A DNA stretch of 64,000 nt from 20CM-2-65-7 sp963830455 (GTDB lineage: Bacteria > Gemmatimonadota > Gemmatimonadetes > Gemmatimonadales > GWC2-71-9). This document shows positions 44,462 through 53,991 of this stretch, piece after piece. The number at the start of each line of letters is the position of its first letter. Positions within the stretch are counted from its first letter, which is position 1. Under the pieces are notes generated by a model. It was not told the origin of the DNA and searched no databases. It was given only the letters and a program-made list of their open reading frames with translations. The position numbers and the translations under genes were made by a program. The stretch covers positions 558,001 through 622,000 of the forward strand of contig CAWHMT010000002.1 in assembly GCA_963830455.1 (NCBI GenBank), in the 5' to 3' direction.

Positions 44462-45679
44462 TTATCGCACAATCCCACCGAGCATTTCATGTATCCGCTT
44501 CGCCGCGGTCACGCCTTCTGCCGCCGCATTGACGATCTCCGCCCCGCCGTTCGCGCAGTCACCGCCGGTGAATACACGCGGGTCCGACGGCACCTTCAAC
44601 TCGGTACGCGCACCCTGTCCGATGGCCAGGATGATCATGTCGCAGGGAATCGTCTCCCCGCTGGTCAGTTCCAGCCCCGCGACGGCGCCATTTCCAACAA
44701 TGCGCCGCGGCGCGGCGTTGAACCGGAAGCCGCAGCCATCCTTCTTTGCCAGCTCGTACTCATAGTGATACGCCGACATGTCGCCTTCACCGCGCCGGTA
44801 CACGATCGTCGCCGAGGCTGCCCCGAGCCGTTTGGCTTGCGTGACGGCGTCGATGGCGGTGTTGCCCGCGCCGATCACGACGACGTGCCGGCCGACCGGC
44901 GTCTCGTGGTACGGATGCGTTTTGAGGTGCTCGATGAACGTGAGCGCGTCGATGACGCCGGGCAGCTCCTCGCCTGGAATCCCGAGCTTCTTTGTGCTCC
45001 CGAGTCCGACGCCGACAAACACGGCGTCGAATTCCTCGAGCAGCTTTTCGATCGATGTCACAGTGACGCCGGTCTTCAGCTCGATCCCCAAATCCACAAT
45101 GTCCTGAACTTCCGCGAGCGCGACGTCGGCCTTGAGTTTGTATTCGGCGATGCCGTAGGTATTGAGCCCGCCAGGGTGCGGCTTGGCCTCGAAGACGGTC
45201 ACCGCGTGCCCGCAGCGCCGCAGGTCGCGCGCGCACGCGAGACCGGCAGGACCGGCGCCGACGATCGCCACGCGCTTGCCGGTCGGTCGGCCGGGCTCAA
45301 ACAGCTTCCACTTGTGCTCCAGCACCTTGTCGGTCGCATGCCGCTGCAGCAGAGCGATCTTGATCGGCTGCTCGTCGCGATCGTTCAGGACGCACGCGCC
45401 CTCGCACAGCACCTCCACCGGACATGCCCGGGCGCAGGAGTGCCCAAACGGATTCACGTCCAGGATCACCCGGGCCGAACCGCGCAAATTCCCGCTGGCG
45501 ATTTTCTTGATGAACGCGGGGACGTCGATGTGGGTGGGACACGCGATGGTGCAGGGGGCGTCGTGGCAGAACAGGCATTTGTTCGCCTCGAGCAGCGCCG
45601 CGTCGTTCGTGAGCGGCGGAGCGATGTCGGCGAAGTTAGCTGCCAGCTGCTCGTCGGTTAGCGCGTTACGCAACGGCAC
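44462..45679 (-). CDS. preT: NAD-dependent dihydropyrimidine dehydrogenase, subunit PreT
   Basis: 405 residues. N-terminal Fe-S domain with CLFCHDAPCTIACP and CARACPVEVLCEGAC, then a GltD-like FAD domain (VAIVGAGPAGLACARDLRRC; EAKPHPGGLNTYGIAEYKL) and NADH site (VVVIGAGNTAIDAVTQAKRL), ending in FTGGDCANGGAEIVNA. It passes electrons from NADH to PreA. It overlaps the upstream transporter gene by 14 nt, tying uptake to the first catabolic enzyme. Confidence 0.95.
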   Translation of the reverse strand: MPLRNALTDEQLAANFADIAPPLTNDAALLEANKCLFCHDAPCTIACPTHIDVPAFIKKIASGNLRGSARVILDVNPFGHSCARACPVEVLCEGACVLNDRDEQPIKIALLQRHATDKVLEHKWKLFEPGRPTGKRVAIVGAGPAGLACARDLRRCGHAVTVFEAKPHPGGLNTYGIAEYKLKADVALAEVQDIVDLGIELKTGVTVTSIEKLLEEFDAVFVGVGLGSTKKLGIPGEELPGVIDALTFIEHLKTHPYHETPVGRHVVVIGAGNTAIDAVTQAKRLGAASATIVYRRGEGDMSAYHYEYELAKKDGCGFRFNAAPRRIVGNGAVAGLELTSGETIPCDMIILAIGQGARTELKVPSDPRVFTGGDCANGGAEIVNAAAEGVTAAKRIHEMLGGIVR

Positions 45680-47147
45680 CAGCTGCTCCCCACCTGCTGC
45701 TCTCCGGCATCACTCGCATTCCAACGACATAGATCAACGCGGACAGCAGGAAGCCCACAAACCACGCCCAATTGTAGATCGTGCCGAAGACGCCAGTCCC
45801 GGGGACGCCGCGGAGCGCCGCGAGGAACCCGGGCAGGCTGGGCGCCACGCCGATCGCCAGCGCGCCCATCGCGATCCAGTTGATGCCGCGGGCATACTCG
45901 TAGGCGCCGTGCCGTTTGTAGAGATCGTTCAGCACCAGCTCGCCGCGGCGCACAAAGAAGTAGTCGGCAATCATGATCCCGGCGACGGGGCCGAGCAGGG
46001 CGCCGTAGCCGATGAGCCAGGTGAAGATGTACGCCGCCGCGTCATTGTAGAGCCGCCACGGCAGCATGAGAATTCCGATGATCGCCGTAATCATCGCGCC
46101 CTGTTTGAACGTGATCTTGTGGGGCGCGAGGTTCGAAAACGCGTTCGCGGGCGCCACGATGTTTGCGGCGATGTTGGTGGTCAGCGTCGCCACGACGAGT
46201 CCCGCCATCGACAGCATGATCATCAGCGGACCGCCGATGCGCGCGAGCAGCGCCACCGGGTCCGCGATGCGCGTCCCGAAGATCACGACGGTCGCGTTCG
46301 TGACCGCCGCGCCGATGAACGCGAACAGCGCCATCGTTCCCGGCAATCCCACGGCCTGGCCGATCACCTGATCGCGTTGCGAGCGCGCGTAGCGGGAGAA
46401 GTCCGGAATCGAGAGGGCCATCGTGCCCCAGAACGCGACCGCGGAGGTGAGTCCGGCCCCCCAGATGCTGCTGACGGCCGGACGGCCCCCCCCGGACGGC
46501 CCGACGGCCGGATTCTCCAGCATTGGCCCGAGCCCACCGGCGCGCGCCCACGCCCAGATGAACAGCGCCGCTCCGACGGCGAGCAGGAATGGCGACCCCC
46601 AGGTTTCCAGGAATTTGATCGACTCCATGCCGCGCAACACGATCCAGACGTTCATGGCCCAGAACACCATAAAGCACAGGAATTCGCCGGTGTTCAGGCC
46701 GACGAACGCGGGCAGGATCTGGGGCAGCGTCGCAATGCCGGGCCACAGCACCTCGATCAGCTTGTAGATCGCCCAGCCGCCGATCCACGTCTGTATGCCG
46801 AACCAGCCGCACGCCACGAGCCCGCGCAGCAGCGCGGGGACGTTGGCGCCGAGCACGCCGAACGACGCGCGCGCGAGCACGGGGAAGGGGATCCCGTAGC
46901 GCGTGCCCGCGTGCGAGTTGAGCGCGATCGGCACGAGCACGACGACGTTGCCGAGGATGACGGCGCCGACCGCCGCCTGCCACGTCCAACCCGAAGCCAT
47001 GAGGCCTGACGCGAGCGTGTAGGTGGGAATGCAGATCGCCATCCCGATCCACAGCGAGGCGATGTGCCACCAATTCCACGTGCGCCGCTCCGGCGCAACC
47101 GGCAGCAGATCTTCGTTGGCGAGCTGCGTCCGCGCCGGCAGCGTCAC
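45666..47147 (-). CDS. NCS1 family nucleobase:cation symporter
   Basis: 493 residues with about twelve TM helices. NCS1 landmarks: WWHIASLWIGMAICIPTYTL, GIPFPVLARASFGVLGANVP, WGTMALSIPDFSRYARSQ and NIAANIVAPANAFSNLAP. These transporters carry uracil, allantoin, hydantoin or cytosine. Its position between the aminotransferase and preT genes, with overlaps on both sides, points to uracil or another pyrimidine; allantoin is possible given the purine genes close by. Confidence 0.93.
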   Translation of the reverse strand: MTLPARTQLANEDLLPVAPERRTWNWWHIASLWIGMAICIPTYTLASGLMASGWTWQAAVGAVILGNVVVLVPIALNSHAGTRYGIPFPVLARASFGVLGANVPALLRGLVACGWFGIQTWIGGWAIYKLIEVLWPGIATLPQILPAFVGLNTGEFLCFMVFWAMNVWIVLRGMESIKFLETWGSPFLLAVGAALFIWAWARAGGLGPMLENPAVGPSGGGRPAVSSIWGAGLTSAVAFWGTMALSIPDFSRYARSQRDQVIGQAVGLPGTMALFAFIGAAVTNATVVIFGTRIADPVALLARIGGPLMIMLSMAGLVVATLTTNIAANIVAPANAFSNLAPHKITFKQGAMITAIIGILMLPWRLYNDAAAYIFTWLIGYGALLGPVAGIMIADYFFVRRGELVLNDLYKRHGAYEYARGINWIAMGALAIGVAPSLPGFLAALRGVPGTGVFGTIYNWAWFVGFLLSALIYVVGMRVMPESSRWGAAGAVA

Positions 47148-48430
47148 TTGACCTCGGCGAGGGCGCGCTCGAGCCGCTTGCAGCCGTCCTCGATCTCCGA
47201 CTTGCTGATCAACATCGACGGCGCGATCCGCAGGACGTTGCCGTAGAGGCCGCCTTTGCCGATCAGCAAACCCTGCTTCTTGGCCGCCTCGAGCAGCGCG
47301 AGCGTTTTCTTGGGGGACGGCTCTTTGGTCTTGCGGTCTTCCACGAGCTCGATGCCTTGCATCAGGCCCATGCCGCGGACGTCGCCGATGAAGGCAAAGC
47401 GCTTCTTGAACTCCTCGAGCGCGTCGCGCAGCTGCTTGCCTCGCTCGGCCGAGCGTTTCGGCGTGTTCTCGCGTTGCATGACGCTCATCGTGACGTCGAC
47501 CGCGGCCATCGAGATGGGATTCCCTCCGAACGTCGACAGGGAGAGCCCGGTGAACGCGTTCGCGACCTCTTCGGTGGCGATCGTGATGCCGACGGGGAAG
47601 CCGTTGGCGGCGGATTTCGCGAAGGTCATGATCTCAGGATCCACGCCCCAGTGCTCGATGCCGCACCATTTGTCCCCGGTACGGCCCCAGCCAGTCTGGA
47701 CTTCGTCGCAGATGAACACGCCGCCGTACTTCCGCACGATGCCGACCGCGATTTCGAAGTATTCCTTGGGCGGCGTGATGAACCCACCGGCGCCCTGAAT
47801 CGGCTCAGCCATATAGGCGGCGGGCCGACCGTTCGTGGTCGTCTTGATGAGGTCCTCGATGTCCTGCGCGCAGCGGATGCCACAGTCGGGATACTCGAGC
47901 CCCAACGGACAGCGGTAGCAGTAGGGCGAGAGGGCGTGCTTGACGCCGGCGATCTGCGTCGGCAGCACGCGCCACGGCTGCTGGCCGGTGATCGCGATGG
48001 CCCCCTGACTGCGGCCCGCATAGCTGTGCCGGAGCACGATGAGCTCCTGCTGGCCGGTATAGATCTTCGCCAGCATGACCGCGGTCTCATCAGCTTCGGT
48101 GCCGCTCGTCGTGAAGAAGCTCTTCTTGAGCTTACCGGGCGTGATCTGCGTGAGGCGCTCGGCAACGGTGACCTGCTCGACGGTGGGATAGACGCTGGAG
48201 GTGTGCACCAGGCGCGCGACCTGATCCTGGATGCGCTGCACGAACTCGGGATGAGAGTGGCCGATGCCGGCGGTGAGAATGCCGCCGAAGAAGTCGAGGT
48301 ATTCGCGGCCGTCCAGGTCCTTCACACTCGAGCCATGCGCTTCGGTGATGACCACGGGCTCTGCGTAGTAGTTCGCTACGCAGGGGAAGAGAAACTCTTT
48401 GTGTTTCGCGCGAACGGTTTGCGAATCCAT
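47144..48430 (-). CDS. Class III aminotransferase (AGXT2-like; probable beta-alanine aminotransferase)
   Basis: 428 residues. PLP class III motifs: DLDGREYLDFFGGILTAGIG, FFTTSGTEADETAVMLAKI, GVFICDEVQTGWGRTGDKW and PEIMTFAKSAANGFPVG with the PLP lysine. AGXT2-type enzymes use alanine or beta-alanine with glyoxylate or pyruvate. In this operon the needed step is beta-alanine to malonate semialdehyde. A Cys-rich insertion YCYRCPLGLEYPDCGIRCAQ is present, as in this subgroup. It overlaps the transporter gene by 4 nt; a strong hairpin lies just upstream. Confidence 0.88.
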   Translation of the reverse strand: MDSQTVRAKHKEFLFPCVANYYAEPVVITEAHGSSVKDLDGREYLDFFGGILTAGIGHSHPEFVQRIQDQVARLVHTSSVYPTVEQVTVAERLTQITPGKLKKSFFTTSGTEADETAVMLAKIYTGQQELIVLRHSYAGRSQGAIAITGQQPWRVLPTQIAGVKHALSPYCYRCPLGLEYPDCGIRCAQDIEDLIKTTTNGRPAAYMAEPIQGAGGFITPPKEYFEIAVGIVRKYGGVFICDEVQTGWGRTGDKWCGIEHWGVDPEIMTFAKSAANGFPVGITIATEEVANAFTGLSLSTFGGNPISMAAVDVTMSVMQRENTPKRSAERGKQLRDALEEFKKRFAFIGDVRGMGLMQGIELVEDRKTKEPSPKKTLALLEAAKKQGLLIGKGGLYGNVLRIAPSMLISKSEIEDGCKRLERALAEVK

Positions 48431-48439
48431 GTGACCTCT

Positions 48440-48510
48440 GGCTATCGGCTATCAGCTATCGGCTATCGGGTCTTATCGGGCGAGTACCCGATAGCTGATA
48501 GCCGATAGCC
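48440..48510. repeat. Perfect 23-bp inverted repeat between dihydropyrimidinase and aminotransferase genes
   Basis: Arms 48440-48462 and 48488-48510 are exact reverse complements over 23 bases, with a 25-nt loop. The arms are made of the word GCTATCGG repeated with small changes. The hairpin starts 5 bases after the dihydropyrimidinase stop (48516) and ends 10 bases before the aminotransferase start, leaving its AGAGGT ribosome-binding site just outside. There is no T run. A role in mRNA stability or differential expression in the operon is possible. Confidence 0.85.
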
Positions 48511-48515
48511 GGTAG

Positions 48516-49904
48516 CTAGTGTGTAGGCTCTCTCTTCAGGAACACACCGCGACCTAACGTGCCAACGAACTCCCCATCCCGCGCCTGCACTTTGCCGCGC
48601 ACCGTCACCGCGGCGGCGCGGCCCTTTTGCTCCCAGCCTTCGTAGGCGTTGTAGTCGACGTTGGAGTAGCTGCGCTCTTTCGAGAACGTCCCGCGATAGC
48701 TCGGATCGTAGACCACGAGATCGGCGTCGCTGCCCAGTTGGATCGTGCCTTTGCGCGGGTGCAGACCGAACAGCTTGGCGGCCTGCGTCGAGCACGCGTC
48801 GACCATCGTCTGGAGTCCCAGCCGGCTCGCGGCGACGCCGTACGTGTGCACCAGATCGACGCGCTCCTGCACCGAGGGAATGCCGTTGGGGATCTTCGTG
48901 AAGGCATCCCGGCCCATCTGCTTCTGATCGGCGAACCGGAACGGCGCGTGATCGGTCGCGATGGTGCTGATGTCGCGCGATTTCACGCCGTTCCACAGGA
49001 CGGTCTGGTTCCCCTTGTCACGCAGGGGTGGCGACATCACGAACTTCGCGCCCTCAAACCCGGGCCGCTCCGCGTAGGTCTTGTCCAGGACAAAATGAGG
49101 AATGACGGATTCGATCCACACGTTGACGCCCCGCTGGCGCGCGGCCAGCGCGGCGCGGACCGCCGGCTCGCACGACGTGTGCACGATGTACACGTGGGTG
49201 CCGAGCAGCTCCGCGAAGGTGCAGAGGTGATGCACGCCGTCGGCCTCGACGACCGGTGGGCGCGACGGCTCGTGCCATGCGGGCCCCGTCTTGCCGGCGG
49301 CGAGCAATGACTTCTGAAGCGCGTCGATCGCGTCGGCGTTCTCGCAATGCGCCGTGACAATTACGCCGAGATCCCTGGCCAATCGCATCGTCTCAAACAA
49401 ATCCCCATCAGACAGGTTTAGGGCGCCCTTATATGCGAGGAATACTTTAAACGACGCGACTCCGGCCTTTACGATCTCGCGGAATTGATCGCGCACGTGC
49501 TCCTCGAATCGCACCACCGACATGTGGAACGTGTAATCGACCGCGGCGAGCCCCTCGGCCTTGGACTTCCACAGCTCGAACGCGGCCACCGGCTCATCGC
49601 TCGCCCCGGGACAGATCATCTCGATCAGGGTGGTCGTCCCGCCCACGAGCGCCGCCTTGCTCGCCGACTCGTAGTCGTCGGCCGCATACGTGCCCATGAA
49701 CGGCAGGTAGATGTGGACGTGCGGGTCGATGAAGCCGGGGAAAACGTATTTCCCGCGCGCATCGATGATCTCGGCGCCGGGCGCGACGATTTTCGGATCG
49801 ATGTGCGGCTCGATGCGCGTGATGCGCTCGTCTTCGGCGTAGATGTCGCCGGTGAAGTCATCCGTGGCCGTGATGATCCGGCCGCCCTGAATCAGGAGCG
49901 CCAT
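48516..49904 (-). CDS. Dihydropyrimidinase (D-hydantoinase family)
   Basis: 462 residues from MALLIQGGRIITATDDF; the longer frame upstream is read through the methyltransferase gene. Amidohydrolase metal ligands: PGFIDPHVHIYLPFMGT, the carboxylated lysine in SFKVFLAYKG, VTAHCENADAI, VYIVHTSCEPAV and IATDHAPFRFAD. It opens dihydrouracil to N-carbamoyl-beta-alanine. It overlaps the upstream methyltransferase gene by 13 nt. Confidence 0.94.
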   Translation of the reverse strand: MALLIQGGRIITATDDFTGDIYAEDERITRIEPHIDPKIVAPGAEIIDARGKYVFPGFIDPHVHIYLPFMGTYAADDYESASKAALVGGTTTLIEMICPGASDEPVAAFELWKSKAEGLAAVDYTFHMSVVRFEEHVRDQFREIVKAGVASFKVFLAYKGALNLSDGDLFETMRLARDLGVIVTAHCENADAIDALQKSLLAAGKTGPAWHEPSRPPVVEADGVHHLCTFAELLGTHVYIVHTSCEPAVRAALAARQRGVNVWIESVIPHFVLDKTYAERPGFEGAKFVMSPPLRDKGNQTVLWNGVKSRDISTIATDHAPFRFADQKQMGRDAFTKIPNGIPSVQERVDLVHTYGVAASRLGLQTMVDACSTQAAKLFGLHPRKGTIQLGSDADLVVYDPSYRGTFSKERSYSNVDYNAYEGWEQKGRAAAVTVRGKVQARDGEFVGTLGRGVFLKREPTH

Positions 49905-50374
49905 GTCGGGATCCAGCGGTGCACGGTGTGCCGGTAGTCTTCGTAGGGCTGCCCAAAGACGCGACGCAGATGAGGCTCCTCGTACAGGAGCACCAGGAGA
50001 TGCGTGGCGATCAGTACCACGAGCGCGTACAGGACCAACCAGCCGGACCACAAGACCATCGCGGCGCCCAACATGGCGACAATGGCACCGATGTAGATTG
50101 GATTTCGCACGAAGCGGTACGGACCTACGACCACGAGTCTGCGCGGCGGATCAAACGGCGCGGCAGTTCCCCTGCCGACGAAGGCAAACGTCACGAGGCA
50201 CCACACAACCAGCGCAAATCCGACGATCACCAGTCCGGTGCCGGCGAGTTCGGACCAACTGGGCGCACCGCCCCATTTGTATCCGCTCACTCTGAGCACG
50301 CGCTGCGGTACCACGACGAGGAACACTGCGACGAACAACGTCGCATAAATCAACGCGCGCAGCAGGATCAACAT
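49892..50374 (-). CDS. Isoprenylcysteine carboxyl methyltransferase/PEMT-like membrane methyltransferase
   Basis: 160 residues with four to five TM helices (IYATLFVAVFLVVVPQRVL; TGLVIVGFALVVWCLVTFAF; GAIVAMLGAAMVLWSGWLVL). The C-terminal family motif is present: GPYRFVRNPIYIGAIV and YEEPHLRRVFGQPYEDYRHT, with the RNP and the EEPHL segments for S-adenosylmethionine. Substrate unknown; family members methylate lipids or small thiols. It sits inside the pyrimidine operon, directly after the beta-ureidopropionase gene and overlapping the dihydropyrimidinase gene, although it has no known role in that pathway. Confidence 0.85.
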   Translation of the reverse strand: MLILLRALIYATLFVAVFLVVVPQRVLRVSGYKWGGAPSWSELAGTGLVIVGFALVVWCLVTFAFVGRGTAAPFDPPRRLVVVGPYRFVRNPIYIGAIVAMLGAAMVLWSGWLVLYALVVLIATHLLVLLYEEPHLRRVFGQPYEDYRHTVHRWIPTWRS

Positions 50375-51244
50375 CTACGGCAGCTGCCTGACCAGGTCGT
50401 CGTACGTCTCCGGCCGTCGGTCACGGAAGAACTGCCACGTGCGCCGCACCTCCTCGATCATGTCGAGGTTCATCTCGGCGACGACGAGCTCGTCCTTGTC
50501 CTCGCTCCCCTGCGCCAGGAAGTTGCCGCGCGGATCGACGAAGTAGCTCGAGCCGTAGAACTGGCCGACGTTCCAGGGGGCTTCGACGCCTACCCGATTG
50601 CTGCAACCCATGAAGTAGCCGTTGGCCACGGCGTGGGCGGGCTGCTCGAGTTTCCAGAGGTACTGCGACAGGCCTTTCACCGTTGCGGAGGGGTTGAACA
50701 CGATCTCGGCGCCGTGCAAGCCGAGCAGGCGCGCGCCCTCCGGGAAGTGGCGGTCATAGCAGATGTAGACGCCGATCGTGGCGAAGCGCGTCTTGAAGAC
50801 GGGATAGCCGAGGTTGCCCGGCTTGAAGAAGAACTTTTCCCAGAAGCCCGCGGTGTGCGGGATGTGATTCTTGCGGTACTTACCGAGATAGCTGCCGTCG
50901 GCATCGATCACGGCGGCGGTGTTGTAGTAGACGCCGGCCATCTCGCGCTCGTAGATCGGCACGATGATCGCCATCTCGTGCTTCTTGGCGAGCTTTTGCA
51001 TCAGCTCGATCGTCGGCCCGGGAATCGGCTCGGCCAGATCGCACCACTTGGCGTCCTGGCTGGGGCAGAAGTAGGGGCCGTTGAAGACTTCCTGCAGGCA
51101 CAGGATCTGCACGCCTTTCTTGCCCGCTTCCTCTATATAAGGAAGGTGTTTGTCGAGCATCGCCCTGCTGATCTTCTCAACAGAGGCTCCCGAGTCGTTT
51201 ATCGGGTTCGACATCTGAATGAGCCCGCCGACGACTTTTCGCAT
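50375..51244 (-). CDS. Beta-ureidopropionase (nitrilase superfamily)
   Basis: 289 residues from MRKVVGGLIQMSNP. The Glu-Lys-Cys triad is visible: ILCLQEVFNGPYF (E), LGKYRKNHIPHTAGF (K), IGVYICYDRHFPEGARLLGL (C). CSNRVGVEAPWNVGQFYGSS is typical of the N-carbamoyl-beta-alanine branch. It hydrolyses N-carbamoyl-beta-alanine to beta-alanine, CO2 and ammonia. The ATG overlaps the TAA of the MmsA gene by one base. Confidence 0.94.
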   Translation of the reverse strand: MRKVVGGLIQMSNPINDSGASVEKISRAMLDKHLPYIEEAGKKGVQILCLQEVFNGPYFCPSQDAKWCDLAEPIPGPTIELMQKLAKKHEMAIIVPIYEREMAGVYYNTAAVIDADGSYLGKYRKNHIPHTAGFWEKFFFKPGNLGYPVFKTRFATIGVYICYDRHFPEGARLLGLHGAEIVFNPSATVKGLSQYLWKLEQPAHAVANGYFMGCSNRVGVEAPWNVGQFYGSSYFVDPRGNFLAQGSEDKDELVVAEMNLDMIEEVRRTWQFFRDRRPETYDDLVRQLP

Positions 51245-52689
51245 TACCACCTCGAGATGACGACTTTCTTGTCCGTGTAGAACTCGATCGAGTCGTGTCC
51301 GTGGGCCTTGAGGTCTCCAAAGAACGACCCCTTGGTTCCGCCGAACGGGAAGAACGCCATCGGCGCCGCCACGCCGATGTTCACGCCGATCATGCTGACT
51401 CCGACGCGATAGCGGAACTCGCGCGCGGCCTTGCCGCTCTGCGTAAAGATCGACGTCGCATTCGCGAAACCGGACGCTCGCACCATCTCGATTCCTTCGT
51501 CGAGGTTGCTGACGTGGGAGACCAAAGCGACCGGGCCGAAAATCTCCTCTTTGCCGATCGTCATGTCGGGTTGCACGCCGTCGAACACGGTGGGGCCGAC
51601 GAAGTGACCGCGCGGATGTTTTTCGACCTTCGTCGCGCGGCCGTCGAGCAGCAGCGTAGCGCCGTCTTTGCGGCCGGCCTCGACGTAGGAGAGCACTTTC
51701 TCTTTGTGCTTCGCCGAGATCACCGGACCCATCGTGACGCCCGGCTCCAGGCCGTAGCCCAGCCGCAGGCTCTTGGCGGCGTCGAGGAGCTTCTCCCGGA
51801 AGGGATCGTACGCCTTGCCCGTGGCCACCACGACGCTGCCCGCGAGACAGCGCTGGCCGGCGCAACCGAACAGCGATTCGCTGATGTTGGCGACGGCGCG
51901 ATCCATGTCCGCGTCCGGCATCACGATGACGTGATTCTTGGCGCCGCCGAGTGCCTGCACGCGCTTGCCGTGCTTCGCTCCCTCCTGATAGACGTACTTC
52001 GCCACGGGTGAGGAGCCCACGAAGGAGATCCCGGTGATGCCGGGGTGCGCCAGCAGGGCGTTCACGGCGTCTTTGGCGCCATGCACCATGTTCAGCACCC
52101 CCGGCGGAATCCCGGCTTCCTGCGCCAGCTCGAGGATGCGGGTCGACGAGAACGGAACCTGCTCGCTTGGCTTTAGCACGAAGGTGTTGCCGGTGGCGAT
52201 GGCGTAGGGCCAGAACCAGCACGGCACCATCGCGGGGAAGTTGAACGGTGTCACCGCCGCAAAGACGCCCATCGGTTGGCGCACGTACTCGCAATCGATG
52301 CCGCTGGCGACGTCCTCGAGCGTCTGGCCCATCATCAGGGCGGGTATGCCGCACGCGTGCTCGACGTTTTCGATGCCGCGCCGTACCGAGCCGCGCGCTT
52401 CGTCGAGGGTCTTGCCGTGCTCGCGCGTGACCGTCTCGGCGAGCTCCTCGAACCGCTGCTCCATCAGGTACTTCAGCTTGAAGAGGTAGCGCGCGCGCAG
52501 GACCGGGGGGACTTCACGCCATCTGAGGAATGCCGCCTGCGCCGCTGCCACCGCGGCATCGACCTCGCGCGCGCCGGAGAGCGGCACCTTGCCGAGCGGC
52601 TCGCCCGTCGCGGGATTGGTGAGATCGAGGTAGTCGGCGGCGCTGGGAGACACCCACTCGCCGCCGATCAAGTTGCGGAGGGTTTTCAT
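51244..52689 (-). CDS. mmsA: CoA-acylating methylmalonate/malonate-semialdehyde dehydrogenase
   Basis: 481 residues. Aldehyde dehydrogenase fold with the MmsA hallmarks: FAAVTPFNFPAMVPCWFWP, GISFVGSSPVAKYVYQEGA, and the catalytic cysteine in FGCAGQRCLAGSVVV. C-terminal GVNIGVAAPMAFFPFGGTKG. It converts malonate semialdehyde from beta-alanine to acetyl-CoA and also serves valine catabolism. It is the first gene of the pyrimidine operon. Confidence 0.95.
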   Translation of the reverse strand: MKTLRNLIGGEWVSPSAADYLDLTNPATGEPLGKVPLSGAREVDAAVAAAQAAFLRWREVPPVLRARYLFKLKYLMEQRFEELAETVTREHGKTLDEARGSVRRGIENVEHACGIPALMMGQTLEDVASGIDCEYVRQPMGVFAAVTPFNFPAMVPCWFWPYAIATGNTFVLKPSEQVPFSSTRILELAQEAGIPPGVLNMVHGAKDAVNALLAHPGITGISFVGSSPVAKYVYQEGAKHGKRVQALGGAKNHVIVMPDADMDRAVANISESLFGCAGQRCLAGSVVVATGKAYDPFREKLLDAAKSLRLGYGLEPGVTMGPVISAKHKEKVLSYVEAGRKDGATLLLDGRATKVEKHPRGHFVGPTVFDGVQPDMTIGKEEIFGPVALVSHVSNLDEGIEMVRASGFANATSIFTQSGKAAREFRYRVGVSMIGVNIGVAAPMAFFPFGGTKGSFFGDLKAHGHDSIEFYTDKKVVISRW

Positions 52690-52719
52690 CCCCTTAGCCT
52701 AGGGACGGCTAAGGGGTTG

Positions 52720-53974
<1,255 letters not shown>

Positions 53975-53991
<17 letters not shown>

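Noticed and set aside
43715..47009. Two long plus-strand frames over preA, preT and the NCS1 transporter
   Set aside because: Both are antisense to well-recognised enzymes and lack any domain; typical GC-rich mirror frames.
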